A stretch of DNA of 35,592 nucleotides from a virus, in IMG/VR virus record IMGVR_UViG_3300022678_000066, positions 1-35,592 of that record; one strand, written 5' to 3'. Every line of letters begins with the position of its first letter. Positions within the stretch are counted from its first letter, which is position 1. The notes under the pieces are model-generated. The model was not told the DNA's origin and ran no database searches. It saw only the letters and a list, made by a program, of their open reading frames with translations. Both the position numbers and the translations under genes were made by a program. Below, in pieces: positions 21,447 to 31,089 of this stretch.

Positions 21447-23996
21447 ATGGCAGTTAGAGGACGTAAAAATCAACAATCGTATGGCTTATCTGAGCCTACG
21501 GTAAGACATATTCCTCGGCCGATTATCGCAAATCGTGCGCCAACTACTTCAGATCATGCGCCATTAGGGCAGATTTGGGTAGATAAGGCTGATCAGTCTA
21601 TTTATATGTTGGCAAAAATTACTGCTAATGCAGCTAATTGGACAACTTCACCAGCTTCAGGTGTTGGGTCATTTACATCGGCAACTATTAATCCTGGTGA
21701 TGTAACAGTCACAGCAGGAGATGTAACAATTTCTGCAGGTGATTTAGATGTAACTGCGGGTGATACTACCCTTGGTGGTGCATTGACAGTAGCAGGCACC
21801 GTTACTTTGAATGGTGATATTGATTTTTCTAGTGCACAGCTTATTGATTTTGTATCAACACTTGATGCTGCGCCTTCAATTTTGCTTCATGCGAACGGTG
21901 GTACCAGTGAGCAGATTTACTTGCATTCTGATCAAGGTACAGCGGTTAATTCAATTCTTTTGGGGTCTGATGTTGGTGGTATTACACTTACCTCAGGATT
22001 GGCTTCAGCAGATGCGATTAATCTTACTGCATCTGACGCCGCGGGAGGAATCGATGTTGACGCTGGGACTGGCGGTGTTATCGTGGATTCTACTGGTGCT
22101 ATTTCTTTGGATGGTGCTGCCGCTTCTAATTTTAGCACATCGGGCGCGGGTATAGATTTAACCTTAGCGAGTGCTGCAGGCAGAGTAATAGTTGAAGCAG
22201 GTGAAGATGCTGCTCAAGCTATTTATCTTCATGCTGATGCAGGAACTTCTGAAACTATTTATATTCATAGTGATCAAGGTACTGGCGCAGATAGTGTCAA
22301 TATTGCATCTGATGTTGGTGGTATTACTTTGGATGGTGGCGTTGCTTCTGCGGATGCTATTAATCTTGTGGCATCAGACGCGGCTGGTGGTATCGATATT
22401 GATGCTGGGACTGGTGGTGTTATTGTTGACTCAACAGGAGCAATTAGTCTTGATGGTGCAGCAGCTTCTAACTTCTCAGTTTCTGGCGCAGGTGTTGATT
22501 TAGATCTTGCTTCTGCTGCTGGTCGTATTATAGCAACTGCTGGTGAAGATGCCGCTGATGCTATCTACCTTCATGCTGATGCAGGAACTTCTGAAAAAAT
22601 TCGTTTGCATGCTGATCAGGGTACTGCAGCGGATTCTGTTGAGCTTGAATCAGATGATGGTGGTATCACTTTAACTGCAGGTCTTGCTTCAGACGATGCT
22701 ATTAACCTTTCTGCTTCAGCTGGTGGTGTAGATATCGATGGTGCTCTGCAAGTAAATATTGCGTCATCTGAAGATGCCGCTGATGCACTTGTATTAAGTT
22801 CTTCAGCTGGTGGTATTGATATTCTTGCTGTTGGTGAAGCTGGTCAAGATATAGATATTTCTAATACTGGCGGATCAGTAAATCTTGTAGCTACGGAAGA
22901 TGATGCTCAAGCTATATATATCAGAGCTAATGGGGGTACTTCAGAAGCAATTGATATCCATTCAGATCAGGGTACAGGCGCGGCTTCAGTCTATCTCCAT
23001 TCTGATGTTGGAGGGGTTACTCTTGATGGTGGAGTTGCCTCTGCGGATGCTATCAATATTGTGGCTTCTGATGCAGCTGGTGGTATTGACATGGATGCTG
23101 GCACTGGTGGCGTTATTGTCGACAGTACTGGTGCTGTTTCGCTTGATGCGGCGGCAGCTTCCAATTTTAGTACGTCAGGTGCTGGAGTTGATCTTACTCT
23201 AGAAAGTGCCGCTGGTCGTGTTATTGTTAATGCTGGCGAAGATGCAGCTCAAGCAATCTATCTCCATGCTGACGCAGGTACCAGTGAAACAATCCATATT
23301 CATAGTGATCAGGGAACCAGTGCTACTTCAATCAACGTTGCTTCAGACGTTGGTGGTGTTACCGTATCTTCAGGGCTTGCTTCTGGTGATGCTATCAATC
23401 TTACGGCATCTGATGCAGCTGGTGGGATTGATGTTGATTCAGGAACCGGTGGATTTATCCTCGATACGACTGGTGCCATTTCTCTTGATGCGGCGGCAGC
23501 TTCAAACTTTACTGCTACAGGTGCATTTGATGTTACAGTATCTTCTACTGCAGGATCAGTTGTTATCGATGGTGGTGAAGCTGCTAGTGATGCTGTACAA
23601 ATAGATGCATCTGATGCAGCTGGTGGTGTAGCAATAACTTCAGGAACAGGTGGAATTTCACTTGCTTCTGGAGGTTTTTTAAGTGCTACTGATGCAACAG
23701 CTACTGCAGCATCTCCAACTGCTGCGGTTACTATTGATGCTAATCTTGGTACTGCAACATTTACTGGATTTACAACAGCATCTGCAGGATCACAAACATT
23801 TACAGTCAATAATAGTCTTGTTTCAGCTACTTCAGCAGTTCTGGCAACAGTAACTAATATTGGCTCGAATGATGCTCAAATGACATTGCAACGTGTTAAA
23901 CAAACTTCAGGCGCTCTGGAGTTTTATACCAAAAACAATGGTGCTGCGGCGCTAAATGGTAACGTTGTTATTACGTTCTGGGTATATAACGCATAA
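21447..23996 (+). CDS. Large repeat-containing receptor-binding/fibre protein
   Basis: 849 aa. N-terminus (residues 1-70) is an anchor with NRAPTTSDHAPLGQIWVDK, a motif common in phage fibre proteins. Residues 139-711 hold five ~114-aa repeats of short Gly/Asp/Ala-rich beta strands (IYLHADAGTSE..IHSDQGT, DAAGGIDVDAGTGG, DSTGAISLD), a parallel beta-helix style. The C-terminal ~90 residues form a distinct tip: TLQRVKQTSGALEFYTKNNGAAALNGNVVITFWVY. AGGAGAAAG precedes the ATG. A terminator follows. Probably the main long fibre or an adhesin for host attachment. Confidence 0.8.
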   Translation: MAVRGRKNQQSYGLSEPTVRHIPRPIIANRAPTTSDHAPLGQIWVDKADQSIYMLAKITANAANWTTSPASGVGSFTSATINPGDVTVTAGDVTISAGDLDVTAGDTTLGGALTVAGTVTLNGDIDFSSAQLIDFVSTLDAAPSILLHANGGTSEQIYLHSDQGTAVNSILLGSDVGGITLTSGLASADAINLTASDAAGGIDVDAGTGGVIVDSTGAISLDGAAASNFSTSGAGIDLTLASAAGRVIVEAGEDAAQAIYLHADAGTSETIYIHSDQGTGADSVNIASDVGGITLDGGVASADAINLVASDAAGGIDIDAGTGGVIVDSTGAISLDGAAASNFSVSGAGVDLDLASAAGRIIATAGEDAADAIYLHADAGTSEKIRLHADQGTAADSVELESDDGGITLTAGLASDDAINLSASAGGVDIDGALQVNIASSEDAADALVLSSSAGGIDILAVGEAGQDIDISNTGGSVNLVATEDDAQAIYIRANGGTSEAIDIHSDQGTGAASVYLHSDVGGVTLDGGVASADAINIVASDAAGGIDMDAGTGGVIVDSTGAVSLDAAAASNFSTSGAGVDLTLESAAGRVIVNAGEDAAQAIYLHADAGTSETIHIHSDQGTSATSINVASDVGGVTVSSGLASGDAINLTASDAAGGIDVDSGTGGFILDTTGAISLDAAAASNFTATGAFDVTVSSTAGSVVIDGGEAASDAVQIDASDAAGGVAITSGTGGISLASGGFLSATDATATAASPTAAVTIDANLGTATFTGFTTASAGSQTFTVNNSLVSATSAVLATVTNIGSNDAQMTLQRVKQTSGALEFYTKNNGAAALNGNVVITFWVYNA
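21861..23579 (+). repeat. Five ~342-bp internal coding repeats of the fibre gene
   Basis: Units start near 21861, 22203, 22545, 22896 and 23238, a period of 342 bp (351 between the third and fourth). Units 1, 2, 4 and 5 keep nearly the same peptide (for example VIVDSTGAISLDGAAASNF), whereas unit 3 is rewritten after its first half. DNA copies differ at many synonymous sites, so they are old or kept apart. Confidence 0.85.
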
Positions 23997-24008
23997 TATA
24001 TAAAATAT

Positions 24009-24042
24009 AGTTGGGAGTGCTATTGAGCGCTCCCAACTTTTT
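24009..24042 (+). terminator. Rho-independent terminator after the fibre gene
   Basis: AGTTGGGAGTGCT (24009-24021) pairs with AGCGCTCCCAACT (24026-24038), 13 bp with one T-G pair, loop ATTG, followed by TTTT. The stop codon is 13 nt upstream. Confidence 0.9.
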
Positions 24043-24105
24043 AATGACGCAGCTACCAATTCATGGTAGTTTTCAAAATATTTTTACCACAACAAAGGAG
24101 TTACT

Positions 24106-24315
24106 ATGTCAAAATTACAATCAGATGTACGTGTTGTTGTTGAAAAAGGAGAACGCGAGTATTCTTTTTCTATGCCACAAGGTTCACCATGTGGAGAGGC
24201 GTATGATGCGTGCTTTGATGTTTTGAAGAAAATATTAGAAATGGCTCAAGAGTTGGCTCAAAAAGCACAACAACAAAGAAATGAGCCAGCAGAAGAAGAA
24301 AAAGAAAATAAATAA
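24106..24315 (+). CDS. Hypothetical 69-aa protein
   Basis: AAAGGAGTTACT before the ATG. A small beta part (LQSDVRVVVEKGEREYSFSMPQG), then a helix (CFDVLKKILEMAQELAQKAQQQ) and an acidic tail. Similar small proteins of this pattern occur in phage tail regions; role unknown. First gene after a terminator, so it probably has its own promoter in the 24043-24105 gap. Confidence 0.65.
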   Translation: MSKLQSDVRVVVEKGEREYSFSMPQGSPCGEAYDACFDVLKKILEMAQELAQKAQQQRNEPAEEEKENK

Positions 24316-24334
24316 CACTAAGAAAGGAGAGTAG

Positions 24335-24679
24335 ATGGCTTCAAAAAATAGATTAGCAATTGATCCCGTTAGTACGAAAGATTTTTCTACAATTACAGCT
24401 TCATATAGTGTTATGGATGATAATACGCCTACAGCGCATGCTTCAGCATTAACATTAATACAGAATTTCACTGATGTAGCGGTTATGGTAAGTATAGATG
24501 GTGTTAATGATCATATTCCTCTTTCTTCTAATGGATTTCTACTATTAGATTTAGATAAATTTATTATTGATAAACAACTATCATTGCCAGTTGGTACAGC
24601 ATTTTATGCTAAGCAAATTGGTGGTACTGCAGCAACAGCAGGTAAACTATATATAACTACTTTTTATCCTTCAGATTAA
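24335..24679 (+). CDS. Hypothetical structural-looking protein
   Basis: 114 aa, AAAGGAGAGTAG before the ATG. All-beta composition: NTPTAHASALTLIQNFTDVAVMVSIDG, then a C-terminal VGTAFYAKQIGGTA..LYITTFYP. Looks like a small virion or fibre-associated beta sandwich. No family recognised. Directly precedes the fibre paralogue array, 12 nt away. Confidence 0.65.
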   Translation: MASKNRLAIDPVSTKDFSTITASYSVMDDNTPTAHASALTLIQNFTDVAVMVSIDGVNDHIPLSSNGFLLLDLDKFIIDKQLSLPVGTAFYAKQIGGTAATAGKLYITTFYPSD

Positions 24680-24691
24680 AAGGGACGGTGT

Positions 24692-25684
24692 ATGGGATCA
24701 CAAATTGGCTCTCATGGTGGTAATTCAACCGGAGATGGTCATCCGATAAAAATTATTAATACGGACAGTGGCCCAGGCGCTCAACCTTTGGCTGGTGTAG
24801 TCAATGTTGTTGGTGGTACTAATGTTAATACAAGTGATGTTGGTAATAACGCAGTTATCAGCTTAAATGACGATATCACTATCACAAGTGCAGATATAGG
24901 AAACGTTTCTGTTTCTGGTAATACCGTTGGAAGTACGACGGGTAATCTTATCTTAGATCCAAATGGTTCTGGGAAAACTCAAGTAAATTATTTAAATCCT
25001 AATTCAGTTGCTATACGCGATTCAAATGAATATATAAGCGACATTGGTTCAATGACTGACGGTCAAATACTTATTGGGTCTACAGGTTCTGAGCCAGTAG
25101 CATCTACATTAACGGCTGGCAGTGGCATAAGTGTTAGTAATGGTCCAGGCTCAATTACTATATCTTCCCAAGGCAATTCAGCAGCATGTTTTGGTGTTAA
25201 TAGTTGGGAAAAAATTTCTTATGATGGAACTACGGCACAAGTAATAAATCCAATGGAGCCAAATAAGGGATATGTTTGCAACGCATGGGGAGCAAAGCGT
25301 CAAAGTGGTGGGTATAATCTTTATCCTATTCTTATACAGTTACCGCCAACTGATGATTTAAGCGTTGGTGATATAGTATCGGTAGCAGCTGTTGGTGGTG
25401 CAGGAGTTCAAATACTGCTGCAAGAAGATCAACAAGTTATTTATAATAATGGTGGTTATGTTAATCGGGTTGTTACACAGTATATGCAGCCATATCCTCT
25501 TGTTTATCCTTGGATATTACGACCTTTTGGGTCTTTTTTTAATCAAGTAATACACTTAATGGTCGTCGGAAAGCCATTGCCAGGATATACGCAACGAGCA
25601 TTAACTTGGTACATTTATAACACTTCATTATTCTGGACAGCCGATAAGTTATTGTCAGGACGTTTAAAAATGGGGCCATTGTAA
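24692..25684 (+). CDS. Tail fibre paralogue 1
   Basis: 330 aa. Shares a modular N-terminus with the next three genes: VVGGTNVNTSD..VISLNDDITITSADIGNVSVSGNTVGS, then DGQILIGSTGSEPVASTLTAGSGISVSNGPGSITIS, a fibre-shaft pattern. After residue ~165 comes its own C-terminal tip, beginning with NSWEKISYDGTTAQVINPMEPNKGYV and ending in aromatic-rich text (WYIYNTSLFW). Tip differs from the paralogues, so it may bind a different receptor. Stop overlaps the next ATG. Confidence 0.75.
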   Translation: MGSQIGSHGGNSTGDGHPIKIINTDSGPGAQPLAGVVNVVGGTNVNTSDVGNNAVISLNDDITITSADIGNVSVSGNTVGSTTGNLILDPNGSGKTQVNYLNPNSVAIRDSNEYISDIGSMTDGQILIGSTGSEPVASTLTAGSGISVSNGPGSITISSQGNSAACFGVNSWEKISYDGTTAQVINPMEPNKGYVCNAWGAKRQSGGYNLYPILIQLPPTDDLSVGDIVSVAAVGGAGVQILLQEDQQVIYNNGGYVNRVVTQYMQPYPLVYPWILRPFGSFFNQVIHLMVVGKPLPGYTQRALTWYIYNTSLFWTADKLLSGRLKMGPL

Positions 25685-26649
25685 TGTCACAAGCAGGTAA
25701 ATTTTCATATGATGGATCTGGAAATAATGCACTTTTAACTGTAATACAGACTGATAGCGGTTCTGCTCAAGCAGACTACCAAGGAGTTCTTTTTGGGCTT
25801 GGTGGCTCAAATATGAACACTGAGGGCGTATTTAATTCTGTTACTGTTAACTTAGATAATGCGATTACTATTGATCAGATGATAGTAGGTAACCTTGATA
25901 TGCAAGGAAACACTCTTTCATCAGTTGATGTTGATGGTAATATTATTTTTTCACCTGACGGTTCTGGCAAAGTTAAGTATACAAATTCTTCTGGTGGCTT
26001 AGATAATAATGCACCTCTTGTAACTAATGCTTCAAAAGAAACAATTACACCAGCAGTTGGATCATTTACGAATGGCATGACATTGATAGGGTCTACCGGA
26101 TCTACTCCTGTAGGATCTACGCTTACTGCAGGAAGCGGTATAAGTATTTCTAATAATCCGGGATCCATAACTATATCAAGTACTGGAAGTGGTTCTGAGT
26201 CGGGTGGTGTTCTTAATTGGGAAACAATAAATTATGAAGATTATTCTCAGGATACACAGTTTGAGATGTCGCCGAACACAGGGTATATAGTTCGTTGGTG
26301 GGGATCGTTTTCTGATCCAACCTTAACACTTACTTTTCCACCAAAAGAAAATTTAACATTTGGAGATGTCTTTTCAGTAGTAGTGCTAAGAGCGGCATCA
26401 AATGCTGGAACTGCAACATCAAATCTTTATATTGATCCAACAGTTAATAACTTTCAGGTATTTGCCCCTTATATTATACGTGGCCAAAATCCTTCTGGCA
26501 TTAGAGCTCCATTTAGACCAGTTATGTCTAATGGGGGGCTTCCATCAATAACTGTTGCATATACAGGAGATGAAAATAATTTTAGTAATCCCGGAATTGG
26601 GGTATTAAGTGGGATACACACTATGGGCAGTTGGAAGTACATGCCTTAA
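25684..26649 (+). CDS. Tail fibre paralogue 2
   Basis: 321 aa. Same N-terminal shaft as paralogue 1 (GGSNMNTEGVFNSVTVNLDNAITIDQ, IFSPDGSGKVKYTNS, IGSTGSTPVGSTLTAGSGISISN). Its tip starts with LNWETINYEDYSQ and MSPNTGYIVRWWGS, the same 'N-x-GYI' entry as the other tips. Start overlaps the previous stop (TAATG). Confidence 0.75.
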   Translation: MSQAGKFSYDGSGNNALLTVIQTDSGSAQADYQGVLFGLGGSNMNTEGVFNSVTVNLDNAITIDQMIVGNLDMQGNTLSSVDVDGNIIFSPDGSGKVKYTNSSGGLDNNAPLVTNASKETITPAVGSFTNGMTLIGSTGSTPVGSTLTAGSGISISNNPGSITISSTGSGSESGGVLNWETINYEDYSQDTQFEMSPNTGYIVRWWGSFSDPTLTLTFPPKENLTFGDVFSVVVLRAASNAGTATSNLYIDPTVNNFQVFAPYIIRGQNPSGIRAPFRPVMSNGGLPSITVAYTGDENNFSNPGIGVLSGIHTMGSWKYMP

Positions 26650-26658
26650 GGAGATAAA

Positions 26659-27705
26659 ATGTCGCAGTTAGTAATCAATCATTTTAGTGGCGACCGTCTC
26701 CAGCAGTTGCAGCCAGACTCTGGATCTTTGGTTAAGCCTGACAATAATAAGATATTTGTTTTAGGTGGTTCAAATGTTAATACTACTGCTTCAAATAATA
26801 CTATACGTGCTAACTTAGATGATGCTATTACTATTGACTCAGCAGCAATAGGTAATCTTAATTTCGCTTCTAACACAGTTTCTTCTACAAATACTAATGG
26901 AGACATACTTCTTGACCCAACTGACTACATAGAGTTTTGTGATGAAGCATCGAATGCAGCATTATTAGTTAATGGAAGCTCACAGATCACATCTGCTACC
27001 ATTAACTCAGGGCAATTAATTATTGGAAGCACTGGAAGTGTTCCTGTTGCAGCAGAAATAACAGCTGGGACTGGTATTTCTATTACCAATGCTGCGGGTT
27101 CTATAACAATTAGCGCTACTGGCCAAGGCGGTGGTGGTGTTGGATGGAATGATAATGTTTTTACTGGTGCTGAAAATAGAAATATAGAAATGGAGTCAAA
27201 TCAGTCGTATGTTGCCGATAGTACTATTGCTACGAGGACATCAGGCACTACAAATGTCCCGTATTGTCCACGATATCCGATTTATTATACTGCGCCTTCT
27301 AATGATGACTATTCGACTGGAGATTGCTTTCAGTTATTAAATAGAAACATTGGATACTATGCATTTAATGTATCACCTAACCAGGCTTTGGGTACGGTTG
27401 CATATCTTAATGGAACCTTTTCTTCGGCTAATTTATTTTCTGCGCGTGGTTATATTGTTACCCGTACAGATCTGCCTTTTCAGCCTGGAGGGCAACCGCG
27501 ACAGCAAGGGTATCCAAGTAATGCATATAATGATGGATCGTTTTTATGTAACGTTTCTATGCTCTATATAGAAGATGTGACTCACGCCGAACTTCCTGAA
27601 TATTCTCCATATCAACCTATAATAAGAGAATACCCAAATTATTTAGTGCCATTAACTGTATTAGGAACATATCAGCATTCGGACGCTGGGAATTGTAATA
27701 GATAG
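26659..27705 (+). CDS. Tail fibre paralogue 3
   Basis: 348 aa, AAGGAGATAAA before the ATG. Shares the shaft pattern (GGSNVNTTASNNTIRANLDDAITIDSAAIGN; LIIGSTGSVPVAAEITAGTGISITNAAGSITIS) and has a long, Tyr/Pro-rich unique tip after MESNQSYVADST (PRYPIYYTAPSNDDYS, YPSNAYNDGSFLC). The tip region differs strongly from paralogues 1 and 2, which is expected for receptor-binding variation. Confidence 0.75.
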   Translation: MSQLVINHFSGDRLQQLQPDSGSLVKPDNNKIFVLGGSNVNTTASNNTIRANLDDAITIDSAAIGNLNFASNTVSSTNTNGDILLDPTDYIEFCDEASNAALLVNGSSQITSATINSGQLIIGSTGSVPVAAEITAGTGISITNAAGSITISATGQGGGGVGWNDNVFTGAENRNIEMESNQSYVADSTIATRTSGTTNVPYCPRYPIYYTAPSNDDYSTGDCFQLLNRNIGYYAFNVSPNQALGTVAYLNGTFSSANLFSARGYIVTRTDLPFQPGGQPRQQGYPSNAYNDGSFLCNVSMLYIEDVTHAELPEYSPYQPIIREYPNYLVPLTVLGTYQHSDAGNCNR

Positions 27706-27717
27706 TAGGATAAAATT

Positions 27718-29043
27718 ATGTCAATTGAATATGCCATAAATAGTCTGGGGATACCGGTATTCCCAATAGCTGTTGATTTTGGAGGTACCGGTGTTTCTGA
27801 TATTCCACAAAATGCTTTAATGGTGGGAAATGGTACTGATCCGATTCTTACTATAGAGCCAGGTACAGATGGTCAGGTACTTCTTGGTGGTTCAGGATTA
27901 ATACCAGCGTTTGCTACTTTAACCTCTACGGGTGGTACAGTTACGTTCACGCCTGGACCAAATAGCCTTAATTTAGAGGCAAGTGGTTCAGTTGCTATTA
28001 CATTTGATGGTAATAGTGGCACTGCAACACCAGTTGCAAATAATTTGGATGTAGTAGTAGATAATTCAACACTGAGCACTTATGCGAGTTCCAGCACTGC
28101 AGTCTTTGAAGGTGCAACTAATATATTAAGTTTAAGATTTAGCGACTCGCTCAATAATACTGGTATCGGATTTGAGTCTCTTTCTTCACTTGTAGGAACA
28201 GGGGGCTCTAATACAGGATTTGGTTATAGGTCTTTAAAAAATGTGACTAGCGGTGACGATAATACGGCAGTAGGATCACGAGCCGGCCGCGATATTGATG
28301 ACGGTCTTGATAATACATGTATCGGAAAAGATGCCGGTTTATTGCTTTCTAGTGGTGATAATAACATTCTTATAGGTTCAGACGCTTCGACTGGCTTATT
28401 GTCTGGAGATAGAAATGTTGTTATTGGAGTTGGGACTGGTTCGTCTTATGCCGCAGGTGAAAGTAGTAACATTCTGATTTCTAATATTGGTGTTGCATCA
28501 GAAAATAATGTTATTCGTATTGGAACAACTGGTACTAGCGCAGGAGAGCAAAGTAGCTGTTATATTGCTGGAATAGAAAGTGTAGATGTTGGAAATGTAG
28601 CCGAAGTTGTCACTATAGATTCTGATCAGCTTGGCTCTAAAACACTTACGGCTGGAACAGGTATTACTGTTACAGCAGCAGCTACCACGCTTACAATTGA
28701 CGCAGCAGGTGGTGGTCTTACGTGGAATGAAGAGACAGGTACTTCAGCTAATATGGCAGTAAATAATGGTTATATAGCTAATAATGCTGCATTAGTAACA
28801 CTCACACTACCATCAACAGCTGCAGTTGGTGAAATTGTAAGAGTTACTGGAAAAGGTGCAGGTTTGTACAGCATAGCTCAGAATGCAGGACAAACTATCC
28901 ACTTTGGAACATCTTCGACTACTACTGGAGCAGGTGGATCACTTACGGCAACTAATCAGTATGATTCTATAGAAATGGTGTGTATAACAGCCGATACTGA
29001 ATGGGTAGTGATATCAGCCACTGGTAATATCGACGTTACTTAA
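27718..29043 (+). CDS. Fibre protein with YadA-head-like repeats (paralogue 4)
   Basis: 441 aa, TAGGATAAAATT before the ATG. Middle part has the short repeats typical of trimeric left-handed beta-roll heads: SNTGFGYRSLKNVTSGDDN, NTAVGSRAG, NTCIGKDAGLLLSSGDNN, ILIGSDAS, RNVVIGVG. The C-terminal ~100 residues start with NEETGTSANMAVNNGYIANN and form a lectin-like tip. Only the DGQVLLGGSG block recalls the shaft of the other three. Likely trimeric adhesin-like fibre. Confidence 0.75.
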   Translation: MSIEYAINSLGIPVFPIAVDFGGTGVSDIPQNALMVGNGTDPILTIEPGTDGQVLLGGSGLIPAFATLTSTGGTVTFTPGPNSLNLEASGSVAITFDGNSGTATPVANNLDVVVDNSTLSTYASSSTAVFEGATNILSLRFSDSLNNTGIGFESLSSLVGTGGSNTGFGYRSLKNVTSGDDNTAVGSRAGRDIDDGLDNTCIGKDAGLLLSSGDNNILIGSDASTGLLSGDRNVVIGVGTGSSYAAGESSNILISNIGVASENNVIRIGTTGTSAGEQSSCYIAGIESVDVGNVAEVVTIDSDQLGSKTLTAGTGITVTAAATTLTIDAAGGGLTWNEETGTSANMAVNNGYIANNAALVTLTLPSTAAVGEIVRVTGKGAGLYSIAQNAGQTIHFGTSSTTTGAGGSLTATNQYDSIEMVCITADTEWVVISATGNIDVT

Positions 29044-29052
29044 GGAGCTGTT

Positions 29053-29727
29053 ATGGCAAAAGAAAATGCTATTAATAACATTAGCGGTAGCTTAACGATT
29101 GACTCGGGTGCAAGCGGCGATAGTTTTGTCCAGTTCGATATCAACGGCACCGGAGAATTTCGCGTAGGATGTGATGATACAGATGATTCATATCGCATTT
29201 CACAGGGATCAGCCTTAGGTACAAATGATACATTTGTTGTAACTGATGCTGGTATCATAACGAAGCCATTACAGCCGTCATTCCTTAACATAATCAATGC
29301 CGAATCTAATGTAAGCGGTGACGCTACAGCGCATGATGTGGGTTCTGTTACGGCTACAACATCAATTGCTGATCGTGGTAGTGATATGACAGAAGGTGAT
29401 GGTGCAGGTACCGGAGCAACGTTTACAGCTCCTGTAGCAGGTATTTATCAGTTTTGTTTTGGGTTGCAGATAGATATAGATGCGACGGGTGGCGATACGC
29501 TAACGGTGCAAATTGTTACCTCTAATAGAACATTTCCCGTAACAGTTTATCCCACAGAGAACTTAGTGTCGGGTTTATTTGGCGTAGGTGGGGATTTGAT
29601 GTGGGAAGGAACCGTTATAGAAGAGTTAGCAGCATCAGACACGGTAGTATTTAGATTTACTTGTACAGGTGGATCTAAAGTAGATGATATTGTTGATGGA
29701 TATATAAGCGGCGTGTTATTGATGTAG
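29053..29727 (+). CDS. C1q-like receptor-binding protein 1
   Basis: 224 aa, TAAGGAGCTGTT before the ATG. N-terminal module: NISGSLTIDSGASGDSFVQFDINGTGEFRVG...SYRISQGSALGTNDTFVVTDAG, then C1q/TNF-like domain: ATFTAPVAGIYQFCFGLQ, VVFRFTCTGG, VDGYISGVLLM. C1q-like jelly rolls trimerise and bind ligands. First of three tandem copies of nearly equal length (224, 223, 222 aa). Confidence 0.8.
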   Translation: MAKENAINNISGSLTIDSGASGDSFVQFDINGTGEFRVGCDDTDDSYRISQGSALGTNDTFVVTDAGIITKPLQPSFLNIINAESNVSGDATAHDVGSVTATTSIADRGSDMTEGDGAGTGATFTAPVAGIYQFCFGLQIDIDATGGDTLTVQIVTSNRTFPVTVYPTENLVSGLFGVGGDLMWEGTVIEELAASDTVVFRFTCTGGSKVDDIVDGYISGVLLM

Positions 29728-29736
29728 GATGGTTGA

Positions 29737-30408
29737 ATGGCAAGAATAAATGTAATAGGTAATAGGTCAGGTGAACTGACTATCGATCCGGGATCCAGTG
29801 GAGATTCATGGCTACAGCACAGTAATAGTGGTGGTGTGATGTTTCGGACTGGCGTTGATGATACGGACGGAGATTCTTACAAAGTATCGGATGGTAGCGC
29901 TTTAGGTACCAATGATAGATTTGTAATATCGCCTGATGGTAAGATCACGATGCCGGCACAGTGTGCATTCTTGAATGTGATTAATGCAGCATCAAATGTA
30001 ACTGGTGATGGTTCAGACCATAGTATTGGACAAACAACGGCTACGACTTCTGTGTTTGATAGAAATGGCGACATGACTGAAGGTGACGGAGCGGGAACGG
30101 CTGCTGAATTCACGGCTCCTGTAACAGGAAATTATAAATTTTGTTATTCGCTGATATATAATGTCCCGGCATCTTCTGGAACTACTCTAGTGCTAATACT
30201 TTTATCTAATGGCGACTTAATTAATACATTACCGACGCTTGAATCAGTATCCGGTTTTGCTGGAGCAGGAAATGATATGTGTATGAGCAGTACAGTATTT
30301 CTTAATTTGACAGCCTCTGACACTATACGATTTCGTTTTCAAGGTTACAATGGAGCCAAGACAACGGATATTGTTTCTGGATTCATTAGCGGCTATTTAG
30401 TGGGATGA
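29737..30408 (+). CDS. C1q-like receptor-binding protein 2
   Basis: 223 aa. Second copy: same N-terminal module (GNRSGELTIDPGSSGDSWLQH, SYKVSDGSALGTNDRFVISPDG) and same C1q-like end (AEFTAPVTGNYKFCYSL, IRFRFQGYNG, VSGFISGYLVG). The middle strand loops differ from copy 1, so ligand choice may differ. GTAGGATGGTTGA precedes the ATG. Confidence 0.8.
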   Translation: MARINVIGNRSGELTIDPGSSGDSWLQHSNSGGVMFRTGVDDTDGDSYKVSDGSALGTNDRFVISPDGKITMPAQCAFLNVINAASNVTGDGSDHSIGQTTATTSVFDRNGDMTEGDGAGTAAEFTAPVTGNYKFCYSLIYNVPASSGTTLVLILLSNGDLINTLPTLESVSGFAGAGNDMCMSSTVFLNLTASDTIRFRFQGYNGAKTTDIVSGFISGYLVG

Positions 30409-30412
30409 TGCG

Positions 30413-31081
30413 ATGGCAAAAATGAATGTTATAAATAATTCGACGATAAATTTTGCAGTCAATCCGGGTACTGCTACAGATTCGTATGTCCAGTTTGCTA
30501 TTAATGGCACAGATGAATGGCGCGTAGGCAGTGATGCTACGGATGGCTCGTATCGCATTTCACAGGGTGCAGCTCTTGGAACAAACGACGCATTGAATAT
30601 TGATGCGAATGGAATTGTGTTGACTCCGTTACAGTCGTTAGCTATTAATACGATTAACTCTGAGGGTAATGTTACGGGAGATGGCACAGATCATGATATA
30701 GGTTCGGTGACTGCAACGACATCTGTTATTGATCAGAATTCAGACATGACCGAGGGTGACGGCGCGGGAACACCGGCGACTTTCACTGCGCCGGTTGGAG
30801 GATTATATCACCTATCTCTGGTACTGAAATGGAATGGCAATCCGATTGACACGGTTACGGTATTTATAGTTACGAGCAACAGAACATATAGAGTATTTAA
30901 TTCCCCAATGCGTGGTCAGGTAACAAATTTTTTTGGAGAGAATGGTTTTTTGATTGTTGGATGTAGCGTTATTTCGGACATGGATGCTTCTGACACAGCG
31001 GTATTTCATTATCAAGGAAATGCAGGCACAAAGAATTCAACGTTAATAAAATTTCAAATTGGCGCACACCTTTTAGTTTAA
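30413..31081 (+). CDS. C1q-like receptor-binding protein 3
   Basis: 222 aa. Third copy: N-terminal module (NNSTINFAVNPGTATDSYVQFAINGTDEWRVG...SYRISQGAALGTNDALNID) and C1q-like end (ATFTAPVGGLYHLSLVLKW, AVFHYQGNAG, KFQIGAHLLV). The block DMTEGDGAGT before the FTAP strand is conserved in all three copies. The start lies 4 nt after the previous stop. Confidence 0.8.
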   Translation: MAKMNVINNSTINFAVNPGTATDSYVQFAINGTDEWRVGSDATDGSYRISQGAALGTNDALNIDANGIVLTPLQSLAINTINSEGNVTGDGTDHDIGSVTATTSVIDQNSDMTEGDGAGTPATFTAPVGGLYHLSLVLKWNGNPIDTVTVFIVTSNRTYRVFNSPMRGQVTNFFGENGFLIVGCSVISDMDASDTAVFHYQGNAGTKNSTLIKFQIGAHLLV

Positions 31082-31089
31082 GGAAAATT

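Noticed and set aside
23309-23809. Leftward 166-aa ORF and similar leftward ORFs opposite the fibre repeats
   Set aside because: Low-complexity mirror of the Gly/Ala/Asp-rich repeats, no ribosome sites.
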